From NCBI GenBank assembly GCA_016934645.1, contig JAFGSL010000610.1, positions 1 through 22,586 of the forward strand: DNA of 22,586 nucleotides. The letters run 5' to 3'. Shown piece after piece: positions 15,280-22,586 of the stretch. Each line of letters starts with the position of its first letter. Positions within the stretch are counted from its first letter, which is position 1. The stretch comes from Anaerolineae bacterium. GTDB taxonomy: Bacteria > Chloroflexota > Anaerolineae > B4-G1 > SLSP01. A program made the translations under genes and the position numbers. The notes under the pieces were generated by a model, which was given only the letters and a program-made list of their open reading frames with translations, was not told where the DNA came from and made no database searches.

Positions 15280-16698
15280 CTACAAGTCGTAGTATAGTTC
15301 AATTTCATATGGGTGTGGACGGTTGTTGACTTGTTGCTCTTCCCATCGCTTGCGCTTGATCCAGCGCTGGATGAGTTCCTCGTTGAACACGTCGCCTGCA
15401 AGCAGGAAGTCGTGGTCGGCCTCCAAAGCATCCATCGCTGCACCCAACGAGGTGGGTAGCGCATTGATCGTCGCGCGCTTCTCTGCCGACCACGTAAAGA
15501 TGTCCTCATCCACCGGCCCAAAGCCCATCTCGGTCGGATCCATCCGTTTGAGGATGCCATCGAGACCGGCGAGCAACTGTGCTGCCATTGCCAGGTACGG
15601 ATTGCAAGTTGCATCGGGCGGGCGGAACTCGAATCGCGCCGAATCAGGCTGGTTGGCATATTTGGGAATGCGCACCGCGGCACTGCGATTACCGAGCGAG
15701 TAAATGGCGCTGATAGGCGCTTCGTAGCCGGGAACCAAGCGCCGGAAGGAGTTGGTGCTCGGATTGGTGAAGCCCATCACCGCGCCACCGTGCCGCAGCA
15801 ACCCACCGATGTAGTAACGGCCAACATCGCTAATCGTTCCGTATTGCTTCGCATCGTAGCACCGGTTTTTGCCATCCTGCCAGAGTTGCTGGTGGAAGTG
15901 CATTCCGGAACCGGCTTCGCCATAGAGTGGCTTGGGCATAAAGGTGACGGACATCCCTTCTTTGAACGCCGTCATTCGCGATACGTATTTCACCAATAGT
16001 GCCCCGTCCGCCGCCTGGATGAGCGGCAACATCGGAATTTCGATTTCGCACTGACCTGGCCCGCCCACCTCATGATGATGGTATTTCACATCCAGGCCCA
16101 TGTCCAACAAGTGCCGGCTGATGCGCGAACGCAGATTGTAAAGGTGATCCTGGGGTGGGATGGCATGGTACCCACCGTGGCGTGGGATGGTGTATCCACA
16201 GCCCAACTCCTGTGTGTTCCAGTCCGCCTCTTCCGATTCTACCCGGTAAAAAGCCGAATTGATGCGATTTTGATATCCCATCCGGTTAAACACGTAGAAC
16301 TCGAATTCCGGTCCCCAGAGGCTGGTGTCGGCAACGCCGGTAGATTGCATATGGGCCTCGGCGCGCAGGGCGATGTTGCGCGGGTCGTAGGGAAAGACTT
16401 CACGGGTATCGGCTTCCTTCGCGGAGCAGATAAAGCTCAACGTGGGCATGTCCCAGAATGGATCCGGTGCCCCGGTGCTGAGATCCGGCACCGCCACCAT
16501 GTCGCCCGCGCTGATCGATTTGAATCCCACGCTGGAACCGTCGAAGCCAACGCCTTCGGCCATCAACTCCGGTGTAAACTTCGTACCGGGGACAGTCACG
16601 TGATGCCAGCGCCCCCAGAGATCGCAGAATTTTAGGTCCACCATGGCAATTTCGTGCTCACGGATAAAGTTTTGCGCCTCTTCGAGCGTTTCGAACAC
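15280..16698 (-). CDS. glnA: Type I glutamine synthetase
   Basis: 472 aa from a GTG start at 16698, preceded by GAGGAGG with 6-base spacing. The frame opens further up to 16785, but that lies upstream of the promoter -10 box and the family begins at FETLEEAQNF. It makes glutamine from glutamate, ammonia and ATP as a dodecamer. Motifs: FDGSSVGFKSI (52-62, latch region), PEFEF with metal ligands Glu131 and Glu133, GSGMHFHQQLW (ATP/metal His), NSFRRLVPGYEAP and RFEFRPPDATCNPYLA near the glutamate site. At the place of the adenylylated Tyr of GSI-beta enzymes (NLYDLP) this protein reads DEDIFTWS, with Phe at about 401, so control by adenylylation is unlikely. First gene of the glnA-glnS-GNAT operon. 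Confidence 0.95.
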   Translation of the reverse strand: MFETLEEAQNFIREHEIAMVDLKFCDLWGRWHHVTVPGTKFTPELMAEGVGFDGSSVGFKSISAGDMVAVPDLSTGAPDPFWDMPTLSFICSAKEADTREVFPYDPRNIALRAEAHMQSTGVADTSLWGPEFEFYVFNRMGYQNRINSAFYRVESEEADWNTQELGCGYTIPRHGGYHAIPPQDHLYNLRSRISRHLLDMGLDVKYHHHEVGGPGQCEIEIPMLPLIQAADGALLVKYVSRMTAFKEGMSVTFMPKPLYGEAGSGMHFHQQLWQDGKNRCYDAKQYGTISDVGRYYIGGLLRHGGAVMGFTNPSTNSFRRLVPGYEAPISAIYSLGNRSAAVRIPKYANQPDSARFEFRPPDATCNPYLAMAAQLLAGLDGILKRMDPTEMGFGPVDEDIFTWSAEKRATINALPTSLGAAMDALEADHDFLLAGDVFNEELIQRWIKRKRWEEQQVNNRPHPYEIELYYDL

Positions 16699-16704
16699 TA
16701 CTGG

Positions 16705-16710
16705 CCTCCT
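16705..16710 (-). promoter_or_regulatory. glnA: Ribosome binding site that fixes the glnA GTG start
   Basis: AGGAGG on the - strand, six bases upstream of the GTG at 16698. It decides the start over the longer open frame. A small GGGCG/CGCCC hairpin (16727-16739) lies further up in the leader. Confidence 0.75.
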
Positions 16711-16774
16711 CGGAATAGTATAGTGTGGGCGTCTCGCCCGCGCCACATTAAGAATTCGGTCTCTGGTAACAGAC

Positions 16775-16802
16775 ATTATATGCACCTTTGCTTTGTCAGC
16801 AA
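16775..16802 (-). promoter_or_regulatory. glnA operon promoter
   Basis: On the - strand, TTGCTG (16802-16797) and a consensus TATAAT (16780-16775) are spaced by 16 bases. Transcription would start near 16768 and leave a leader of about 70 bases before the GTG. This promoter and the divergent one at 16892-16920 share the 323-base gap between glnA and the sugar operon, which otherwise holds only a 7-bp array. Confidence 0.55.
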
Positions 16803-16891
16803 GGAAAAGACGCTATGAACCTGTCTGAAAATTCGCCGTTGACGCACCAGAAACGCTCGCAAGCACGATTTTCGGATAGAGTCTATGTCAT

Positions 16892-16920
16892 TTGAACGTT
16901 ATGCCGAAGTTGTGTATACT
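16892..16920 (+). promoter_or_regulatory. Sugar-catabolic operon promoter
   Basis: TTGAAC (16892-16897) and TATACT (16915-16920) are separated by exactly 17 bases. The start site would fall near 16927, inside the first unit of the 7-bp array, so the array would form most of the 5' leader of the isomerase-uxuA-GH42 transcript. Confidence 0.6.
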
Positions 16921-16922
16921 TT

Positions 16923-16992
16923 GGATACGATACGTAAAGCGTGATGCGTGAAACGCGAGCAGAAAATCACGTATCGCGCATCACGTTTCAGC
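16923..16992. repeat. Degenerate 7-bp array in the leader of the sugar operon
   Basis: Ten 7-mers in register (GGATACG, ATACGTA, AAGCGTG, ATGCGTG, AAACGCG, ... AATCACG, TATCGCG, CATCACG, TTTCAGC). The first half (GTGATGCGTGAAACG) is roughly the reverse complement of the second (CGTATCGCGCATCAC), so the transcript could fold into an imperfect hairpin about 14 bases before the ribosome site GGAGG at 17007. Confidence 0.65.
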
Positions 16993-17021
16993 AAATACAG
17001 TAAATCGGAGGAAATGCCAAA

Positions 17022-17774
17022 ATGTCACGTATTCCTATTGCATTGCAGTTATATTCCATTCGCCACGATTGTGAGAAAGATCTGCCCGGTACGCTGAAGG
17101 CCGTCGCTGAAATGGGCTATGACGGTGTGGATTTCGCCGGGTACTACGGCTACGACGCCCCGACAATCCGCGCGATGCTTGATGATCTGGGCCTCAAGGC
17201 GGCGGGATGCCACACAGGCATCCAGACTTTACTTGGCGATGAGTTGCAAAAGACGGTTGCGTTCAACCACATCCTCGGCAACAAGTACCTGATCGTACCC
17301 GGCTTGCCGGAGTCCTATCGCAACTCCCACGACGCCTGGCTCAGAACTGCTGAATTGTTCAACGAAGTCACGGCGAAACTCAAGCCTGAGGGGATGTTTA
17401 CCGGCTATCACAACCACCACATTGAATTCACACCGATGGATGGTGAGTTACCATGGGATACGTTCTTCGACAACACTGTGCCCGAGGTGGTGATGCAGAT
17501 CGACCTCGGCAACGCCCTGCACGGTGGGGCCGATCCGGTAGTCATCCTCAAGCGCTATCCGGGTCGCGCGCGGACGGTGCATCTCAAGGCTTATGCTGCG
17601 ATGAACGATAAGGCCCTTATCGGCGAGGATGATGTCGAGTGGCCCGAGGTTTTCCGGGTGTGCGAAGCCGATTCTGTGACCGAGTGGTATATCGTCGAAC
17701 AGGAGAGCTACCCCTATTCGCCGTTGGAGAGTGTGGATCGTTGTCTTCAGGCGCTCAAGGCGATGGGGAAATGA
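17022..17774 (+). CDS. Sugar phosphate isomerase/epimerase (xylose-isomerase-like TIM barrel)
   Basis: 250 aa, single AP_endonuc_2/xylose-isomerase-like TIM barrel. The divalent-metal site of this superfamily is visible: His130 in YHNHHIEF, Asp161 in QIDLGN, His187 in TVHLKAY and Glu226 in IVEQESYPYSP. The N-terminus IALQLYSIR is typical of the sugar-epimerase subgroup. The ATG at 17022 has GGAGG ten bases upstream; a nearer ATG at 17014 is out of frame. Such proteins isomerise or epimerise sugars, keto-sugars or inositol derivatives; the exact substrate cannot be read. It is the first gene of the operon with uxuA and a GH42 enzyme, so it probably feeds a hexose or hexuronate into the pathway. 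Its stop codon is the point where the next 7-bp array begins. Confidence 0.88.
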   Translation: MSRIPIALQLYSIRHDCEKDLPGTLKAVAEMGYDGVDFAGYYGYDAPTIRAMLDDLGLKAAGCHTGIQTLLGDELQKTVAFNHILGNKYLIVPGLPESYRNSHDAWLRTAELFNEVTAKLKPEGMFTGYHNHHIEFTPMDGELPWDTFFDNTVPEVVMQIDLGNALHGGADPVVILKRYPGRARTVHLKAYAAMNDKALIGEDDVEWPEVFRVCEADSVTEWYIVEQESYPYSPLESVDRCLQALKAMGK

Positions 17775-17863
17775 GGCATGGGGCAAGAGGCAAGATGCAG
17801 GATTTGAGGGGTGAAAGGCTGATTGCGAATTACGAATTACGAATTACGAGATACAAGTTACCA
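17773..17863. repeat. Degenerate 7-bp array between the isomerase and uxuA
   Basis: Thirteen 7-mers in unbroken register from the last two bases of the isomerase stop to 17863: GAGGCAT, GGGGCAA, GAGGCAA, ... ATTGCGA, then ATTACGA three times, GATACAA, GTTACCA. Word content drifts from G-rich to the ATTACGA type also seen at 212-239. It leaves 25 bases before the uxuA ATG. Confidence 0.8.
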
Positions 17864-17888
17864 AAACTTTTCGAGAAAGGATACTGGA

Positions 17889-18878
17889 ATGATCAAGATT
17901 GCTGAAGTGTTGCCGCCTTATCCCACGCCGCTGTGGCGATTGGTCAAGCAGTGCGGTGTGGATTACGTCGTCGGATCGATGGATTTCCGGCGTGGCCTTG
18001 ACGTGGATAAGGAATACCTGCCGTGGAGCTATATGTCGCTGGTGCGGATGAAGACCGCTTACGAAGACGGTGGCTTCCAATTGGACGTGATCGAAAGCCG
18101 TCCGCCACTCAACAAGGCCAAACTGGGTTTGCCAGGGCGCGACGAGGAAATTCAGCACGCCATCGATATGATCTGCAACATGGGCGTACTCGGTATTCCG
18201 GTGTGGTGCTATGAGTGGATGCCCGTTTTCAACTGGATGCGCACCTCGACCACCGCGCCTGCACGGGGTGGGGCACTGGCGACTGCCTACGACCACGATC
18301 TGATGCGCAACGCGCCACTCACAGAGTACGGCGTCGTCACCGAGGAGCAACTGTGGGACAATCTCAAGTACTTCCTGGACGCCGTCGTGCCGGAAGCGGA
18401 GAAGGCCGGCGTCAAGCTGGCGATGCACCCCGACGATCCACCCATTTCGCCGATCCGTGGGCTGGGGCGCATCATGCGTAGCCTTGAAAATTACCAGCGG
18501 CTGCTTGACCTTGTGCCTAGCCCGGTGAACGGCATCGCGCTGTGCATGGGCAACTTTACTTTGATGACCGACGACCTGCCCACCGCCATTCGTCACTTCG
18601 GCAAGCAGGATAAAATTTTCTTCGTGCACTTCCGCGATGTACGCGGCACGCCGGAGAAATTCGTCGAGACTTTCCACGACGACGGCAAGACCGATATGCT
18701 GGCGTGTATGCGGGCCTACCACGACGTCGGTTTTGAGGGCGTCTGCCGCCCTGACCACGTGCCGACGATGGAGGGTGACAGCAACGACCGCCCGTCATAC
18801 TCGTCGGTGGGCCGCCTCTTCGCCATCGGCTATCTCAAGGGCTTACGCGAAGCTGTTTACGGTGGTCGGTCCAACTAG
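17889..18878 (+). CDS. uxuA: Mannonate dehydratase
   Basis: 329 aa from ATG 17889 (GAAAGGA upstream); the frame reaches up into the repeat array but the family begins here. UxuA dehydrates D-mannonate to 2-keto-3-deoxy-gluconate in glucuronate breakdown. Family marks: KLAMHPDDPP (metal-site His/Asp), RGLGRIMRS, SPVNGIALCMGNFTLMTDD (Cys ligand region), IFFVHFRDVRGTP and the closing CRPDHVPTMEGDSN. It is shorter than the E. coli enzyme (394 aa), as in many Gram-positive and Chloroflexota copies; the core appears complete. Second gene of the operon, with GH42 following 42 bases later. It implies that a hexuronate or mannonate is produced by the partner enzymes. Confidence 0.92.
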   Translation: MIKIAEVLPPYPTPLWRLVKQCGVDYVVGSMDFRRGLDVDKEYLPWSYMSLVRMKTAYEDGGFQLDVIESRPPLNKAKLGLPGRDEEIQHAIDMICNMGVLGIPVWCYEWMPVFNWMRTSTTAPARGGALATAYDHDLMRNAPLTEYGVVTEEQLWDNLKYFLDAVVPEAEKAGVKLAMHPDDPPISPIRGLGRIMRSLENYQRLLDLVPSPVNGIALCMGNFTLMTDDLPTAIRHFGKQDKIFFVHFRDVRGTPEKFVETFHDDGKTDMLACMRAYHDVGFEGVCRPDHVPTMEGDSNDRPSYSSVGRLFAIGYLKGLREAVYGGRSN

Positions 18879-18920
18879 CGACTACCCGACTAATGACAAT
18901 CTGACTTTTAGGAGCATACG

Positions 18921-20972
18921 ATGATCAAAAAATACCTTCCGATTACCCCGAAATTGCCTGTCTTTCTACACGGCGGCGATTACAACCCCGACCAGTGGCC
19001 TGCCGAAGTTTGGGAAGAGGATATGCGCTTGATGAAACTCGCCCACTGCAACGCGATGTCGGTCGACATCTTCGCCTGGGCGCGCCTGGAACCCGCCGAG
19101 GGTCAGTTCGACTTCGGCTGGCTCGACCGCGTGATGGACATGATCGCCGAGAACGGCGGCGTGGCGGTGCTGGCGACGCCGAGCGGGGCACGCCCGGCGT
19201 GGCTGGCGCGCACCTATCCCGAAGTGCTGCGCGTCCGCGCCGACCGTCACCGCAACCTCTTCGGCGGGCGGCACAACCACTGCCTCACCTCGCCAGTCTA
19301 CCGTGAGAAAGTGCGCATCATCAACAGCAAACTGGCCGAGCGGTACGCCGATCACCCCGCGCTCGCCGTGTGGCATCTTTCCAACGAGTACAGCGGCGAT
19401 TGCCACTGCGACCTATGCCGTGCGGCTTTCGTCGAATGGCTCAAGGCGAAGTATGGCACGCTGGATGCGCTGAATCACGCCTGGTGGACGGCCTTCTGGA
19501 GTCACACCTACACCGATTGGAACCTGACCGAGCCGCCCAGCCCCATCGGCGAGATGTCGGTGCACGGGCTGAACCTGGACTGGAAACGCTTCGTCACCGA
19601 TCAGACAACGGACTTTATGCGGCACGAGATCGCTGCGCTGCGCGAATTCACGCCAGACATCCCCGTCACGACGAATATGATGGGCACATTCCCTGGTCTC
19701 AACTACTGGAAGATGGCCCCGCACCTGGACGTCATCTCATGGGACAGCTATCCGATGTGGCATAAGGACGATGATGTGGCGCTGGCCTCCGACGTGGCCT
19801 TCATCCACGACATCAACCGCTGCCTCAAGGGCGGCAAGCCATTTATGTTGATGGAGAGCGTCCCCAGCGCGACCAACTGGGTGCCATCCGCCAAGGTGAA
19901 GCGACCGGGCATGCACGCGCTCTCCTCGTTGCAGGCCGTGGCGCACGGTTCCGACACAGTGCAGTACTTCCAGTGGCGCAAGAGTCGCGGGTCATCGGAG
20001 AAGTTCCACGGCGCGGTGGTCGATCACGTAGGGCACGAGAACACCCGCGTCTTCCGTGACGTCGCCGACCTTGGCGTGAAGCTGGAGAAACTGGATGACG
20101 TGGTGGGAACGACGGTGCGCCCCGATGTGGCGATCATCTACGATTGGGAGAATCTGTGGGCGATGAACGACGCGCAAGGCCCACGGCGCGGCGATAAGGG
20201 CTACCTGTACACCTGTAAGCGCCACTACCGCGCGTTCTGGGAGCGTGGCATCCCTGTGGACATCATCGACATGGAGCAAGATCTGAGCCGTTACAAGCTC
20301 GTCATCGCGCCGATGCTCTACATGCTGCGCCCTGGTGTGGATGAACACATCGCGGGCTTCGTGAAGGCAGGCGGGACATTCGTCGTCACCTACTGGACCG
20401 GCATCGTGGACGAGAATGACCTCGTCTTCCTCGGCGGCTGGCCCGGCGGCAAGCTGCGTGAGGTGCTGGGGATCTGGGATGAGGAGATCGATGCGCTGTA
20501 CGAAAACGACCGCAATGCCGCCGTCTTCGATACCGGCAACCCGCTTGGCCTTGGTGGGGAATACGAGTTGCGCGACTACTGCGCGCTCGTGCATCCCGAA
20601 GGCGCGGAGGTTCTGGCGACGTACCGCGACGACTTCTACGCCGGACGCCCCGTGCTCACCGTTAACGCTTTTGGCGAAGGGATGGCCTATTATCTTGCGT
20701 CCAATCCCGATGATTGTTTTCTTGCCGATTTCTATGGGGCGATGGACGCGAACCTGGACTTGCTGCACTCGCTCGATGCGGAATTACCGCACGGCGTCAG
20801 CGCGCAACTGCGCACCGACGGCGAGATGAAGTACATTTTTGTGATGAACTTCAACGCCGAACCTGTGACAATGGACCTGGGCGCAGCGACCTACACCGAT
20901 TTGCTGACCGGGGAGACGTTGAGCGCCGTAATCGAGTTGGGTGTCTACGACGTGAAGGTGCTTGCGGCGTAA
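18921..20972 (+). CDS. GH42 beta-galactosidase
   Basis: 683 aa, normal length for GH42, and no signal peptide, so cytoplasmic. GH42 enzymes remove terminal beta-galactose (some act on arabinosides or fucosides) with retention. Catalytic residues fit: acid/base Glu156 in WHLSNEYSG and nucleophile Glu312 in FMLMESVPSATNW. The four zinc-binding cysteines of the Thermus-type enzyme are all there: Cys121 (HNHCLTSP), Cys161, Cys163 and Cys166 (CHCDLC). The N-terminal barrel start HGGDYNPDQWP is classic. The trimerisation domain (about 400-620) and a short C-terminal beta domain ending in GVYDVKVLAA follow. AGGAG precedes the ATG. Third gene of the isomerase-uxuA operon, followed by the REP-like cluster. 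Confidence 0.95.
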   Translation: MIKKYLPITPKLPVFLHGGDYNPDQWPAEVWEEDMRLMKLAHCNAMSVDIFAWARLEPAEGQFDFGWLDRVMDMIAENGGVAVLATPSGARPAWLARTYPEVLRVRADRHRNLFGGRHNHCLTSPVYREKVRIINSKLAERYADHPALAVWHLSNEYSGDCHCDLCRAAFVEWLKAKYGTLDALNHAWWTAFWSHTYTDWNLTEPPSPIGEMSVHGLNLDWKRFVTDQTTDFMRHEIAALREFTPDIPVTTNMMGTFPGLNYWKMAPHLDVISWDSYPMWHKDDDVALASDVAFIHDINRCLKGGKPFMLMESVPSATNWVPSAKVKRPGMHALSSLQAVAHGSDTVQYFQWRKSRGSSEKFHGAVVDHVGHENTRVFRDVADLGVKLEKLDDVVGTTVRPDVAIIYDWENLWAMNDAQGPRRGDKGYLYTCKRHYRAFWERGIPVDIIDMEQDLSRYKLVIAPMLYMLRPGVDEHIAGFVKAGGTFVVTYWTGIVDENDLVFLGGWPGGKLREVLGIWDEEIDALYENDRNAAVFDTGNPLGLGGEYELRDYCALVHPEGAEVLATYRDDFYAGRPVLTVNAFGEGMAYYLASNPDDCFLADFYGAMDANLDLLHSLDAELPHGVSAQLRTDGEMKYIFVMNFNAEPVTMDLGAATYTDLLTGETLSAVIELGVYDVKVLAA

Positions 20973-20985
20973 AGACTAAAGATGG

Positions 20986-21172
20986 TTCAGGCGTCCCTCC
21001 GGGACGCGGAAGAGACTTATCTATCATTTGCGGGCCATCAATGGCCTGCCGACATTCAGACATCCCTCCGGGATGTGTATTTCCTGTCCCGTAGGGATAT
21101 CTGAGCCTTGCCTGGCGCTTGAGCGCCAGGTAGTCGGGAGATAAAGGTTCGCGTCCCGTAGGGACGCCTGAA
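20986..21172. repeat. Symmetric cluster of REP-like hairpins
   Basis: Two copies in + orientation begin TTCAGGCGTCCCTCC (20986-21007) and TTCAGACATCCCTCC (21055-21076). Two copies in inverted orientation lie at 21085-21104 (TGTCCCGTAGGGATATCTGA) and 21151-21172 (starting GCGTCCCGTAGGGACGCC). Each has a 6-7 bp stem around a TCC or GTA loop. Between them sit GGCCAT/ATGGCC (21033-21046) and CCTGGCGCT/AGCGCCAGG (21111-21130). The cluster lies between convergent genes and may end both transcripts. GTCCCTACGGGAC-type hairpins are known REP elements mobilised by RAYT transposases; none is encoded here. Confidence 0.75.
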
Positions 21173-21229
21173 TTCTGTCCCTTGGCCGGGTTGTTTTCGA
21201 AAAGTTCATAAAGTCGGGGTTTACGTGCT

Positions 21230-22586
<1,357 letters not shown>

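Noticed and set aside
16699..16785. Longer glutamine synthetase start (MHIMSVTRD...)
   Set aside because: The ATG lies upstream of the TATAAT box at 16775-16780, and the GTG at 16698 has AGGAGG and the family-typical start.
18879..18920. A sixth 7-bp array between uxuA and the GH42 gene
   Set aside because: GACTA-like words recur, but at 7- and 8-base intervals, so the register is not strict; it may be an eroded array, but the spacer is too short to tell.
20986..21172. Terminal inverted repeats of a small insertion sequence
   Set aside because: The inverted copies enclose no open frame of transposase type and no target duplication is visible; a REP cluster explains them better.

Overview
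The window looks like chromosomal DNA of a free-living heterotrophic bacterium, most likely a Chloroflexota (Anaerolineae/Caldilineae-like) lineage. The clues are a secreted LVIVD-propeller protein ending in a YLPLIMRRF-type tail, spacers filled with degenerate 7-bp tandem repeats, a bacterial glutaminyl-tRNA synthetase, and a mix of peptidase and plant-glycan genes. The taxonomic call is an inference; there is no rRNA or other phylogenetic marker here.

Layout. (1) Positions 2-1459: the end of an FAD/[2Fe-2S] amine or opine dehydrogenase. A BFD-like iron-sulfur domain is joined in frame to a DAO-type flavoprotein through a linker translated from a 7-bp repeat array. (2) 1625-4709: a cassette of three unfamiliar genes, AT-rich in its first two. 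Two carry PD-(D/E)XK-nuclease-like signatures, so it may be a small defence or restriction-like module. (3) 4733-13039, + strand: a MazG-like pyrophosphohydrolase, aminopeptidase C, a secreted LVIVD/ZU5-like protein, a small two-helix membrane protein, a secreted LysM/M23 peptidase, a SRAP (YedK-type) protein and an M20 dipeptidase. (4) 13092-16698, - strand: an operon glnA - glnS - GNAT acetyltransferase, convergent with the dipeptidase across a perfect 32-bp palindrome. (5) 17022-20972, + strand: a catabolic operon of a xylose-isomerase-like TIM barrel protein, mannonate dehydratase (uxuA) and a GH42 beta-galactosidase. (6) 20986-21172: a symmetric cluster of REP-like hairpins. (7) 21230-22586, - strand: the C-terminal part of a GH63/MGH-like glucosidase, cut by the window edge.

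How the genes may work together. Region 5 plus the GH63-like enzyme suggests use of plant- or compatible-solute-derived glycosides and hexuronates. The glnA-glnS pair couples glutamine synthesis to glutamine charging of tRNA. Aminopeptidase C, the M20 dipeptidase and the M23 peptidase handle peptides or cell wall.

The most distinctive signal is a set of five degenerate arrays that all have a 7-bp period but use different words. They sit at 198-299, 11571-11654, 15212-15275, 16923-16992 and 17773-17863. Four lie in a co-directional inter-gene spacer or a 5' leader. The fifth lies where such a spacer would be expected between a HcnB-like and a HcnC-like gene, and there the repeat has become protein-coding.
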